Source: Streptomyces himalayensis subsp. himalayensis (lineage in GTDB: Bacteria; Actinomycetota; Actinomycetes; Streptomycetales; Streptomycetaceae). Taken from it: a stretch of DNA of 64,000 nucleotides. Both the position numbers and the translations under genes were made by a program. Each line of letters starts with the position of its first letter. Positions within the stretch are counted from its first letter, which is position 1. Shown here piece after piece: positions 42,273-51,494 of this stretch. Where the stretch lies: positions 682,001-746,000 of the forward strand of contig NZ_JACEHE010000001.1 of the NCBI RefSeq assembly GCF_013778455.1. The letters are read 5' to 3'. A model generated the notes under the pieces. It had not been told where the DNA came from. It saw only the letters and a program-made list of their open reading frames with translations, and did no database searches.

Positions 42273-44932
42273 ACGGGCCGCAGGAGACGCGCGACACGCG
42301 CGCGCCGCGGACCGCGGACGGCACGCGCGCGCCGCAGACCGGGGACGGCACGCGCGCGTGGCAGGTCGCGGACGGCACGCGCGCGCGGCATGCCACGGAC
42401 GGCGGCACGCACGCGCGGCACGCCACGGACGGCGGCACGCACGCGCGGCACACCGCGGACGGCACGCGCGCGTGGGAGGTCGCGGACGGCACGCGCGCGC
42501 GGCATGCCACGGACGGCGGCACGCACGCGCGGCACACCACGGACGGCGGCACGCACGCGCGGCACACCGCGGACGGCACGCCCGCGTGGGAGGTCACGGA
42601 CGGCACGCGCGCGCGGCAGGTCGCACACGGCACGCACGCGTGGCGCGCCGGAACCTGGGAGCCGATGCCCGCCGACCGCTGGGAGGACGCCTTCCTGAGC
42701 GGGAACGGGCGGCACGGCGCCATGGTGTTCGGTGATCCGGACGATGACCGGGTCATCGTCAACCACCACACCCTCGTCCGCCCCAACGGCAGCGAGCACG
42801 GCCGCCCTCCGCAGCTCGCCGCCGAACTCGCCGCCCTCCAGGACCGGCTGCTCGCCGGCGACACGACGGCCGCCGAGCGCTTCACCGACGGCCGCGGCCT
42901 GATGTGGGTGCAGCCCTTCCACCCGGCCTTCCAGGTACGGCTGCGCAGAGCGGCCGGCGAACCGCAGCACGGCTACCGGCGCTCCGTCGACTTCACCACC
43001 GGGGTCGCCGATGCCGCCTGCGCGGACTGGCGCAGCCGCGTCTTCGTCTCCCGCGCGGACGACGTCATCGTCCAGTACGTCACGGGACCGGGTACCACCC
43101 TGGACATCTCTCTCGACCACCGTCTCCCCGGCGCCCCGGCCGGTCTGTCGGTGGGTCACGGGGCGGCGCTCACGAGGGAAGGCGCCCTGCTGACCCTGCG
43201 TGCCCGTTACCCCGACAGCGACCGCGCATACACCGGCGTGACCCTCGTCGTGCCCGCAGGCGGGCGCCCGACCGTGGAGCCGCCGGGTGTGCGCGTCGAG
43301 GACGCGGAAGCCGTACTGCTCCTCACGCGCGTGCACCGCCACACCGGTGAACTCGACGTCCTCGCAGAGGCCGAGTCCCTACGCGCCCTGCTGCTCGCCC
43401 CCGACCCCGACCCCGGCCTGCCGCCGGACGGCAGCCTCGCCGACGCCCCCGACGCCGCCGACGCCCACCCCCTCGGTCTGGACAGCACCTACACCCACCT
43501 CCTCGCCCGCCACACCGCCCTCCACCGCCCCGCCTACGAACGCGTCTCCCTCCGCCTCGGCACCCCCGAGGACGACCCCGACCACGGCATTGCCGGCTCC
43601 GAGCTGATCCGCCGCCCCAAGAGCCCCGCCCTCCTGGAGCGGCTCTTCGCGGCGGGCCGCTACCACCTGCTGTCCGCGAGCGGCATGCTGCCGCCTCGCC
43701 TGACCGGCCTGTGGACGGGTGACTGGAACACCGGGTGGTCCGGGGCGTTCACCAACGACGCCAACCTCAACCTGCAGACCGCATCCGCGGCGGCCGGGGC
43801 CCTGCCCGAGGTCACCGAGGCGCAGGCCGCCCTGGTGTACGCCCAGCTGCCGGACTGGCGGGACAACGCCCGCGCGATCTTCGGCGCACGCGGCGTCGTC
43901 GCGCCCGCGCACACCGACGGCGAGTCCGGGCACACGTACCACTTCAGCCGCGAGTACCCCCTCCACCTGTGGACGGCGGGCGCCGACTGGCTGCTGAAGC
44001 CGCTCGTCGACCACGACGAGACCCGCGGCGAACAGGACCCGCGTCTGGCCGCCGCGCTCGCCGAAGTGGCGTACTTCTACGAGGACTTCCTCACGCGCAC
44101 CGGGCCGGACGGGCACCTCGTCGTCGTCCCCTCCTACTCCCCGGAGAACCGGCCCGCCAACGCGAGCTGGGGCACCCTCAACGCCGCCATGGACCTCTCC
44201 GCGGCCCGCCACGCCCTGCACACAGCCGCCGCCTACCACCCCGGCACCCCGGACGCCGAACGCTGGCGCGCCCTTGCCGACCGGCTCCCACCGCACCGCG
44301 TCAACGGTGACGGCGCGATCGCCGAATGGGCGTGGCCGGGCCTGGACGACTCCTACGACCACCGGCACCTCAGCCACCTCTACGGCGTCTGGCCGCTGGA
44401 CGAGATCAACCCCTACGACACCCCCGACCTCGCCGCGGCCGCCCACCGCGCCCTCGAGCTCCGCGGCGCCGAGAACGACTCCGCGCACGGCCATCTCCAT
44501 CACGCCCTGATCGCGGCCCGACTGCGGGACGGCGAGCGTGCCGAAGCCGCCCTTGGCCAGGTCCTGGCCGGCGACTTCTTCCACGCCTCGCTGATGAGCG
44601 CGCACTATCCGGCCCGCGACGTCTACAACGCGGACGCCGCCCACACGCTCCCAGCGCTGGTCATCGAGATGCTGGTCCAGTCGACACCGGACCGGCTCGT
44701 CCTCCTGCCCGCGCTTCCCGACGCGTACGAGAGCGGCCGACTCCTCGGCGTACGGACCCGCTTCGGCGCCGAAGTCGACCTCACCTGGGGCCCGGACGGC
44801 GCCACCGCCGTGATCCGCCCCACCCGCAGCGTCCGCGTCGACCTGCGGACGCCCTCCCGGACTTCCACCGGCCCACGACAGCTCTCCTTGCGGGCCGGAG
44901 AAGACTGCGTCCTCACCCTGGAGGCGCAGTGA
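42269..44932 (+). CDS. GH95-type alpha-L-fucosidase/galactosidase family protein with repetitive N-terminus
   Basis: An 887-residue protein. From residue 133 on it is a GH95-family enzyme: the N-terminal beta domain (DRWEDAFLSGNGRHGAMVFG), an (alpha/alpha)6 catalytic barrel with LTGLWTGDWNTGWSGAFTND (about 474-493) in the place of the catalytic asparagine loop, and WPGLDDSYDHRHLSHLYG. GH95 enzymes act on alpha-1,2-L-fucosyl or alpha-L-galactosyl ends, as in fucosylated xyloglucan. Residues 8-125 are made of degenerate DGTRAR and DGGTHARH units and match no domain. GTG at 42269 overlaps the GH42 stop; the ATG at 42665 (residue 133) would give a protein of normal GH95 form, so the true start is open. 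Confidence 0.82.
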   Translation: MNGPQETRDTRAPRTADGTRAPQTGDGTRAWQVADGTRARHATDGGTHARHATDGGTHARHTADGTRAWEVADGTRARHATDGGTHARHTTDGGTHARHTADGTPAWEVTDGTRARQVAHGTHAWRAGTWEPMPADRWEDAFLSGNGRHGAMVFGDPDDDRVIVNHHTLVRPNGSEHGRPPQLAAELAALQDRLLAGDTTAAERFTDGRGLMWVQPFHPAFQVRLRRAAGEPQHGYRRSVDFTTGVADAACADWRSRVFVSRADDVIVQYVTGPGTTLDISLDHRLPGAPAGLSVGHGAALTREGALLTLRARYPDSDRAYTGVTLVVPAGGRPTVEPPGVRVEDAEAVLLLTRVHRHTGELDVLAEAESLRALLLAPDPDPGLPPDGSLADAPDAADAHPLGLDSTYTHLLARHTALHRPAYERVSLRLGTPEDDPDHGIAGSELIRRPKSPALLERLFAAGRYHLLSASGMLPPRLTGLWTGDWNTGWSGAFTNDANLNLQTASAAAGALPEVTEAQAALVYAQLPDWRDNARAIFGARGVVAPAHTDGESGHTYHFSREYPLHLWTAGADWLLKPLVDHDETRGEQDPRLAAALAEVAYFYEDFLTRTGPDGHLVVVPSYSPENRPANASWGTLNAAMDLSAARHALHTAAAYHPGTPDAERWRALADRLPPHRVNGDGAIAEWAWPGLDDSYDHRHLSHLYGVWPLDEINPYDTPDLAAAAHRALELRGAENDSAHGHLHHALIAARLRDGERAEAALGQVLAGDFFHASLMSAHYPARDVYNADAAHTLPALVIEMLVQSTPDRLVLLPALPDAYESGRLLGVRTRFGAEVDLTWGPDGATAVIRPTRSVRVDLRTPSRTSTGPRQLSLRAGEDCVLTLEAQ
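42288..42645 (+). repeat. degenerate GC-rich tandem repeat translated as the GH95 N-terminus
   Basis: Units of 18-21 bp such as GACGGCACGCGCGCG and GACGGCGGCACGCACGCG recur about 17 times, partly arranged in a larger block that is itself duplicated. All length changes are multiples of three, so the frame stays open. Confidence 0.85.
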
Positions 44933-44978
44933 ACCGTACAGAACCGCAGAAAATCCCCCCACCCATGGAAGGGACACC

Positions 44979-45692
44979 ATGGCACGACGCACTCTTAGCA
45001 GGCTGACCAAGGCTCTGCTGGCCCCCGCGCTCGCGCTCGGCGCCACGATCGGCCTCGCAGCCGCCCCCGCCCAGGCCGCCGTCTGGAACTCCTGCGACCA
45101 GTGGGGCAACACCACACTCAACGGCTACACGCTCTACAACAACATCTGGGGCTCCGGCGCGGGCAGCCAGTGCATATGGGCCAACTCCGGTACGAACTGG
45201 GGCGTCTGGGCCGACCACCCCAACACCGGTGGCATCAAGTCCTACCCCAACGCCAAGAAGGTGATCAACAAGTCGATCACCTCGCTCGGCTCGCTCAGCA
45301 GCAGCTACAACGTCACGGTCCCGTCCTCCGGCGCGTACAACACCTCGTACGACATCTGGGACACCGACTACGACTACGAGATCATGCTCTGGGTGAACTA
45401 CAACGGCGCCGTCGGCCCGCTCGGCACCTCGCAGGGCAACGTCACCCTCGGCGGCCACACCTGGACCGTCTACAAGGGCAACAACGGCGCCAACGAGGTG
45501 TTCTCGTTCCTGCGCACCTCGGACTCGAACTCCGGCACCGTCAACATCCTTCCGATCCTGAAGTGGATCAAGGACACCAAGGGCTGGATGGGCAACGAGA
45601 CGATCGGCGACGTCCAGTTCGGCTACGAGATCACCTCGTCGTCGGGCGGCCTGGACTTCCAGACCAACAACCTGACCGTCTCCAGCAGCTGA
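44979..45692 (+). CDS. secreted GH12 endo-beta-1,4-glucanase/xyloglucanase
   Basis: A 237-residue protein with a Sec signal peptide (cleavage after AQA, residue 33) and a GH12 jelly roll. The nucleophile is E134 in DYEIMLWVNY and the acid/base E217 in FGYEITSSSGG. Length is that of a bare catalytic domain without CBM. GH12 members hydrolyse cellulose or xyloglucan; its place behind GH74, GH42 and GH95 favours xyloglucan. GGAAGGGA lies just before the ATG and 47 bases separate it from the GH95 stop, so it belongs to the same operon. Confidence 0.92.
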   Translation: MARRTLSRLTKALLAPALALGATIGLAAAPAQAAVWNSCDQWGNTTLNGYTLYNNIWGSGAGSQCIWANSGTNWGVWADHPNTGGIKSYPNAKKVINKSITSLGSLSSSYNVTVPSSGAYNTSYDIWDTDYDYEIMLWVNYNGAVGPLGTSQGNVTLGGHTWTVYKGNNGANEVFSFLRTSDSNSGTVNILPILKWIKDTKGWMGNETIGDVQFGYEITSSSGGLDFQTNNLTVSSS

Positions 45693-45779
45693 GCGGATTC
45701 GACGGCCTCACACCCTGACGGCCGGAAAACTCAGCAGCACGGCACCACAGCACCACGGCACTATGGAGCACCGCGAAAG

Positions 45780-45807
45780 GGAGCCGGTCCCGCCCGGGGC
45801 CGGCTCC
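45780..45807 (+). terminator. hairpin after the GH12 gene
   Basis: GGAGCCGG (45780-45787) pairs with CCGGCTCC (45800-45807), 88 bases after the GH12 stop and 23 before the next gene. It probably ends the glycan operon. Confidence 0.6.
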
Positions 45808-45829
45808 ACCGCCCACCGGAACCCGCGAG

Positions 45830-47680
45830 GTGACCCTGCTGACCGGCCCACTGCCGCGGCGCATCATGCTGCTCCGCCCGCTCCGAACCGTCCCCCGCCC
45901 CCTGCTGGCGGGGCTTTCGCTGCTCCTGCTCGCTCAGGCCCTGCTGCCCGCGGCCACCGCCCTCGCCATGGGGCAGCTCATCGGCCGCGCCGAGCGGCTG
46001 ACCGGCGACGGCCTCCTCGGCGGTCTCCTCTGGCCACTGGCCGCGTTCACCGTCCTCCTCCTCGCCGCGCATCTCCTCGAGTCGTTCATCGAGCCCCTGG
46101 ACTGGCTGCTCAAGGCGCGGATCGTCGGCGCGCACCGGGCCGCGCTGCTTCGCCGGGCCGTCTCCGTCCCCACCATCGGCGGTCTGGAGCAGCCACGGAC
46201 CCAGCAGCTCGTGCAGGCCGCGTCAGCGGACCCCGAGAACTGGACCGAGCGGACCCCGGCCGACGGCGCGGCCGCTCAGCTGCGATTCATCACGGCCGCG
46301 TGCGGTTTCGTCGCCTCGTCCGCCGTGCTGGCCGCGTTCGCGTGGTGGGCGGTGCCGGTGATCCTGCTGCCTGTCGTCGCGTTGCGCATCCGCTTCGTAC
46401 GCCGTTTCACGGAGCTGATCCGGCAGTGGCTGACCCGCGCCGACCGCGCTCAGCAGGGTGAGGTGTGGGCCGAGGCGCTGACCTCGCCGAACTCCGGAAA
46501 GGACGTACGGACCTTCGGCCTTGCCGGGTGGATGCTCGCCGAGTACCGGCGCCATCTGCTCGGCATGTTCGAGCCGTTGTGGCGCAGGACCGTCCACACG
46601 TCGTGGGAGAACATCGGGCACGGGCTCGTCGTCCTCGTCTGCCTGCTCGCGGTGTTCGTACCGGCAGCGGCGGGCGGCGCGGACGGCACGCACTCGGCCG
46701 CGGTCGCCACCGCCGTCCTCAGCGCGGGCTGGTCGCTGGTGAGCCTCGTCGACTACGCCGACGGGCGCGATGTCGCAGGGGCGGAGGCCGCGCTGGAAGC
46801 CACCGCGGAGCTGGAGAAGCTCCTGCCGGTGCCCGTGCCGCGCCAGGGAGACCAAACCGTCCACGAAGGCCCACTCCACGTCCGCTTCGAGGGCGTCTCC
46901 TTCCGCTACCCCGGCACCGAGCGCACCGTCCTCGACGCCCTCGACCTGGACATCCGCCCCGGCGAACTCCTCGCCGTCGTCGGCCTCAACGGCGCCGGCA
47001 AGTCCACGCTCATCAAGCTGCTCTCCGGCCTGTACGAGCCGACCGGCGGGCGCCTCACCGCGAACGGCACCGACCTGGCCGACCTCGCGCCCGAGGCCTG
47101 GCGCCGCAGCATCTCGGTCGTCTTCCAGGACTTCGTACGCTACGAACTCTCCGCCGCCGACAACGTGACGCTCGGCCAGGCCGCCGTCCCCCGGGACGAC
47201 ACCGCGCTCGCAGCCGCCGCCCGCGACGCGGGTCTGACCGCCGTCCTGGAGCGGCTGCCGCAGGGCTGGGACACCCCGCTGGCGCGCTCCCGCACCGACG
47301 GCGTCGACCTCTCCGGCGGACAGTGGCAGCAGGTCGTCCTCGCCCGCGCGCTGTACGCCGTGCACACCGGCGCCCGGCTCCTCGTACTCGACGAGCCGAC
47401 CGCCCACCTGGACGTACGCACCGAGTTCGACGTCTTCGACAGGCTCGCCCGCGCCCGCGGCGACGACACCTCCGTCGTCCTCATCTCGCACCGCCTGTCC
47501 ACCGTCCGCCAGGCTGACCGGATCGTGCTGCTCGACGGCGGCCGCATCACCGAATCGGGCAGCCACGACGAACTGATCGCCCGGCAGGGCACGTACGCCG
47601 AGATGTTCGCGATCCAGGCCGAACGCTTCCGGCGCGGCCACGAGGACCGCATCGAGGAAGGCGAGTACGGCATTGAGTGA
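45830..47680 (+). CDS. ABC exporter half-transporter (fused membrane and ATPase domains)
   Basis: A 616-residue protein. Six hydrophobic helices cover about residues 20-320 and the ATPase follows: Walker A GLNGAGKST near 384, Q-loop VFQDFVRYE, signature LSGGQWQQ near 494, Walker B LLVLDEPT near 519 and ISHRLST with the switch histidine. All motifs are intact. It starts with GTG at 45830 and overlaps the start of a second half-transporter, so the two were a heterodimeric exporter. The partner (47673-49212) is disrupted, which leaves this half alone or as a possible homodimer. Substrate unknown. Confidence 0.88.
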   Translation: MTLLTGPLPRRIMLLRPLRTVPRPLLAGLSLLLLAQALLPAATALAMGQLIGRAERLTGDGLLGGLLWPLAAFTVLLLAAHLLESFIEPLDWLLKARIVGAHRAALLRRAVSVPTIGGLEQPRTQQLVQAASADPENWTERTPADGAAAQLRFITAACGFVASSAVLAAFAWWAVPVILLPVVALRIRFVRRFTELIRQWLTRADRAQQGEVWAEALTSPNSGKDVRTFGLAGWMLAEYRRHLLGMFEPLWRRTVHTSWENIGHGLVVLVCLLAVFVPAAAGGADGTHSAAVATAVLSAGWSLVSLVDYADGRDVAGAEAALEATAELEKLLPVPVPRQGDQTVHEGPLHVRFEGVSFRYPGTERTVLDALDLDIRPGELLAVVGLNGAGKSTLIKLLSGLYEPTGGRLTANGTDLADLAPEAWRRSISVVFQDFVRYELSAADNVTLGQAAVPRDDTALAAAARDAGLTAVLERLPQGWDTPLARSRTDGVDLSGGQWQQVVLARALYAVHTGARLLVLDEPTAHLDVRTEFDVFDRLARARGDDTSVVLISHRLSTVRQADRIVLLDGGRITESGSHDELIARQGTYAEMFAIQAERFRRGHEDRIEEGEYGIE

Positions 47681-49212
47681 GGCGAGTACGGCAGTGCGTG
47701 AGGACGAGACCGGCACGAAAGGGGCAGTACCGGTGAGGCGCACACTCGCGCTGTGGCGTGAACTCTTCGCGCTCTCCTGGCGCCGTATCCCGGCCGCCAC
47801 CGCGGCCACCCTCTCCGTGCTCCTGCTCGGCGTGCCCGCCACCACCGGCATCGCGCTCTCCCTGCGCACCGCCGTCGACGGCATCACGACCGGCGACCAC
47901 GACGCGGCGGTCCTCGGCGCGGTCTGCGCGGCATGCGCATACGCCGCGACCCGCACCCTGAACCACACCGGCCGCTCCCTGATGATCATGTCCACCGAGA
48001 AGCTCGGGCTGACGGACGTCCACGAGGGCATCCACCGCGACATCGCGACGCTGGAGGGCCTGGAGCACCTGGAGCGCACGGACTATCTGGACCGGGTCAC
48101 CACGGTCCGCACCTCCGCCTGGGCCATCGTGGCGAGCATGTGGAGCGCGATCGCGATCTTCACGGACGTCCTCCAACTCGTCGTCCTTCTCCTGCTGCTG
48201 GGAACGGTCAGCCCCTGGCTGCTGCTCCTGCTGCCCGCCGCCGCACTCCCGCTGTGGGCCAACGCCCGCGGCCAGCGGCTGGTCAACGCCGCCGAGACCG
48301 ACACAGCCGAGTCCCACCGTCTCCAGCGCCATCTGTTCAAGCTGGGTACGCGCGCCGCGACCGGCAAGGAGCTCAGGGTGGCGGGCGCGGGGGAGGAGAT
48401 CGTACGGCGCCAGAGCGCGGCCTTCGATGACGTGGTGGAGGGCCGCTACGGGGCCCGTATGCGTGCGGCATGGCTGCGGGCGGCCGGCTGGACGGTGTTC
48501 ACGCTCGGCTTCGGCGGGGGCCTCGCGCTCGTCGGCCACCGCACGGCACAGGGCCTCGGCACGCCCGGTGACCTGGTGCTGACGATCACGGTCGCGGCGG
48601 CGCTGCGCCAGTCCGTGCAGCAGGCGGTGTACCGGGCGGCCGGGGCGATCGACGCGATGCGGCTGATCGGCCCGTACCTGTGGCTGCGCTCGTACGCCGC
48701 CGGGCAGCGGGCCCGTACGACTGGCACCACCCCCACCCCGGACGCGCTGCGCGAGGGCATCACCCTGACCGACGTGTCGTACGTCTATCCGGGCACGGAG
48801 CGCCGCGCGCTGGACGGGATCAGCGTCACGCTGCCCGCCGGTGCCGTGGTCGCGGTGGTCGGCGAGTTCGGCTCCGGCAAGACGACGCTGGTGAAGCTGC
48901 TGTCGAAGTTCTACCGGCCCGACGAGGGCCGGATCACCGTCGACGGTACGGATCTCGGGGCGCTCGACACGGACGCCTGAACAAGCCATCTTCCAGCGCT
49001 ACATGGACCGCGCCCGCACCCTTGCCGACCGCACCGGCGCCGTGACGGTCATCGTCTCGCATCGCTTCTCGACGGTGAGCGGCGCCGACCTGATCCTCGT
49101 CCTCGACAAGGGCATCCTGGCGGAGTACGGCACGCACGAGGAACTGCTGGCGGTCGGCGGGCGGTACGCGGATCTGTACGGCATTCAGGCGACGGCGTAT
49201 GCGGCGTCCTGA
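47673..49212 (+). pseudogene. ABC exporter half-transporter with internal deletion in the ATPase domain
   Basis: The first 435 codons (47673-48980) encode the membrane domain and the start of the ATPase, with Walker A GEFGSGKTT, and stop directly after [13 protein letters not shown]. In the next frame, from 48979, the end of the same family continues ([20 protein letters not shown], then [14 protein letters not shown]) to a stop at 49212. The Q-loop, signature and Walker B, roughly 100 codons in relatives, are missing at the junction near 48978. This is a deletion with frameshift, so the ATPase cannot work. The start codon is TTG at 47673 or GTG at 47694. Confidence 0.85.
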
Positions 49213-49313
49213 GCCGCGGAACGCTCGATCGCCCGCGCACCAGGCGGCGTCCGCGCGCTGCCGGTACGGCACAACCCACGGGGGCGAGACGCGCATCCAC
49301 TACAGTGCGCCGT

Positions 49314-49391
49314 GGGCCGTGACTGGCGCTGAGGTGGAGCACCACCGGGGAGCGGTCTGACGAGAGCGTCGATGCCGTGCGCCTGGGCGAG
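49314..49391 (+). promoter_or_regulatory. ZTP (pfl-motif) riboswitch upstream of folD
   Basis: The pfl consensus is readable in order: GGGCCGTGACTGGCG (49314-49328), a short stem with GGTGGAGCACCACC, the conserved CGGGGAGC (49347-49354), a variable linker, and GCCGTGCGCCTGGGCG near the end. The class binds ZMP/ZTP, a signal of limiting 10-formyl-tetrahydrofolate, and usually turns on one-carbon genes. It ends 26 bases before the folD start, so translational or transcriptional control is possible. Confidence 0.85.
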
Positions 49392-49417
49392 TGGATGACC
49401 ACGCCTGGGAGGCCATG

Positions 49418-50278
49418 ATGTCCCCGACCCATACGGCCCAGCTCATGGACGGCACCGGACTCGCCCGGCGCATCGTCGAAGAGACCACCGCCAAGGCGGC
49501 GGAGATCGCACAACGCACGGGTGTCACGCCGTGCCTGGCGACGGTGCTGGTGGGCGACGACCCCGCGTCGGTCACGTACGTCCGCATGAAGCGGGCCCGC
49601 TGCGCGAAGGCCGGCATCCAGTCCCGCCACATCGGGTTGCCCGCCACCACCACGACCGCCGAACTGGTCGACACGCTGGCCGCCCTCTCTCACGACCCCC
49701 AAGTCCACGGCATCCTGCTGCAGCATCCGGTCGGGCCGGGAATCGACGAGCGGGCGGCGTTCGAGGCCATCGCTCCGGAGAAGGACGTCGACGGCGTCAC
49801 TATGCACTCCTTCGGCGCGACGAGCTTCGGACTGCCCGGCTTCGAGTCGTGCACCCCCGGCGGGATCATGCGGCTGCTGGACGAGTACGGCGTCGAACTC
49901 GCCGGCAAACACGCCGTCGTCGTCGGCCGCAGCCCGATCCTCGGCAAACCCGTCGGGATGCTCCTGCTCGCACAGGACGCCACGGTGACGTACTGCCATT
50001 CCCGCACCACGGACCTGCAAGCGATCGTCCGCGAAGCGGACATCGTGGTGGCGGCGGTGGGTCGCCCCCGGCTGATCCACGGTCAGGACGTCAAGCCGGG
50101 CGCGGTGGTGATCGACGCCGGATACAACCCGGGCAACGTCGGCGACGTGGACTTCGACACCGCCCGCACCCGCGCCCGTCTGATCACTCCCGTCCCCGGC
50201 GGCGTCGGACCGATGACCATTGCCGTCCTGCTGGAGCAGACCGTGGCAGCCGCCGCGCGGCAGCTCGGAATGCGGTGA
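49418..50278 (+). CDS. folD: bifunctional methylenetetrahydrofolate dehydrogenase/cyclohydrolase
   Basis: A 286-residue FolD enzyme, converting 5,10-methylene-THF to 10-formyl-THF. The catalytic Y54-x3-K58 (TYVRMK) is intact, Q102 precedes the substrate loop, KDVDG is at 122-126 and the NADP motif is VVVGRSPILGKPVGMLL. The loop that usually reads PLP after the glutamine is HPVGPG here. This and the riboswitch suggest a second, stress-induced FolD rather than the housekeeping one. The start at 49418 has GGGAGG 6 bases upstream; ATG 49415 is too close. Confidence 0.88.
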   Translation: MSPTHTAQLMDGTGLARRIVEETTAKAAEIAQRTGVTPCLATVLVGDDPASVTYVRMKRARCAKAGIQSRHIGLPATTTTAELVDTLAALSHDPQVHGILLQHPVGPGIDERAAFEAIAPEKDVDGVTMHSFGATSFGLPGFESCTPGGIMRLLDEYGVELAGKHAVVVGRSPILGKPVGMLLLAQDATVTYCHSRTTDLQAIVREADIVVAAVGRPRLIHGQDVKPGAVVIDAGYNPGNVGDVDFDTARTRARLITPVPGGVGPMTIAVLLEQTVAAAARQLGMR

Positions 50279-50295
50279 CGCCGAGGGCTCTGCCG

Positions 50296-50568
50296 TCAGG
50301 CTTCGAAGTCGTACTCGAGCACATAGGCCGCGGAGTCGAGGGTCATTTCATTGAGCTCGACGACTCTGCCGTCTTCGGTCATGGCTGTCCGGCAGATCAG
50401 GATGACAGGGGTTCCCGAAGCGAGGGCTAGGCGCTCGGCCTCGCTGCTCGATGGCATCCGGCTGCGAATCTCCTCGCGGAAACGCGCAGGCCGGTGGCCG
50501 AGTTCGGCAAGGCGTGCGTACGTGCCGCCGGGGCCTGTGTCCTCTTCTGGCCGACTTAATGCCTGCAT
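50296..50568 (-). pseudogene. C-terminal fragment of a GntR/HutC-family regulator
   Basis: The 90 residues match only the second half of a UTRA effector domain (RPEEDTGPGGTYARLAELGH, then RMPSSSEAERLALASGTPV and VVELNEMTLDSAAYVLEYDF). No helix-turn-helix or first UTRA half is present, and an in-frame TGA lies 5 codons before the first ATG. It also uses a TTA codon. This is a truncated relic. Confidence 0.75.
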
Positions 50569-50622
50569 CCGTGGGACAGCGGCTCAATCGCAGCGGCGGC
50601 CTGGGCCCAGTAGGTGGCCTGT

Positions 50623-51279
50623 TCAGGTCGTTCCGTCTCTCTGCGCCAGGACGTCGTATCCGATGAATGTGAACATGCGCTCCCCCAGGGTCAGAGGCTG
50701 GGGTTCACCGGCGAAACGGTGCACCCCCACGCCGTAGCCCTCCTCCGGCTCGGAGAGCCACTGGCGCTCGAAACCGCGTGTCTCCAGCCAATTGCAGATG
50801 CGCGGTACGAGATCTGGTGGCTTGCGATGCCGGGTCCATACCAGGGTTCCGCCTGCCTTGCACAACTGGGCGCAGTGGGCGACGGTGCGATGGATGTCTT
50901 CGTCGTTGATGTTGCCGAAGACCCCGCATACCAGCACGAGATCTGCCGGGACCATGCCGCCATAGTGGCTGGTCAACGCGGCATCTCCGACCACGACTTC
51001 GACCCGTCCCACCCCGGCCAGCGCAGCGGCTTCCCGCGCCGCTGCCGCATTGCGCGAGTCGATTTCGACAAGCCGCGCGGTCACAGCTCCACGGCGCGGG
51101 TGCGTCGACAACGCGCCGAACAGATCACGGCCCTGACCGGCGCACACACTGATCACCCGGAGAGGACCTGTAGGGCACCCGTTGAGAGCTATTCGAATCC
51201 GCTCCTGCACAGCCCGCAATCGTCGTCCGAGGAAGGAATCCGGTAGGTCGTAGTCGTCGTGCCACACATGCCAGTCCAT
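50623..51279 (-). CDS. SAM-dependent methyltransferase, class I
   Basis: A 218-residue protein. Motif I is LRVISVCAGQGRDL (about residues 41-54), the acidic end of strand two is ARLVEID and motif IV region DLVLVCGVFGNI. The small-molecule target is unknown. ATG at 51279 (MDWHVWHDDYD) is preferred because the family begins with a Tyr/Trp-rich helix of this form; the frame extends another 18 codons upstream. Confidence 0.8.
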   Translation of the reverse strand: MDWHVWHDDYDLPDSFLGRRLRAVQERIRIALNGCPTGPLRVISVCAGQGRDLFGALSTHPRRGAVTARLVEIDSRNAAAAREAAALAGVGRVEVVVGDAALTSHYGGMVPADLVLVCGVFGNINDEDIHRTVAHCAQLCKAGGTLVWTRHRKPPDLVPRICNWLETRGFERQWLSEPEEGYGVGVHRFAGEPQPLTLGERMFTFIGYDVLAQRDGTT

Positions 51280-51494
51280 GCCCCGGAACCCTATGAGCGA
51301 GGAACTGGATGGAGCAGCCGGTTTTCCGGCCACAGCACCACGTCCGTCGCTTGGCCCACCTGGCCAAGGATGCGAGAGGAGCCGCTGTATGGCGTCTCAT
51401 TCGAGACGGCAGCGACTCCTACCGTCTCACCCAGCCCCGGGCCAGGATCGAGCACACCGACACGGCCTGACCCCTGACGAGCCTGTCGTGAGGA

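Noticed and set aside
42288..42645. repeat array read as a possible CRISPR
   Set aside because: Units are contiguous, without unique spacers, and stay in one reading frame; no cas genes are nearby.
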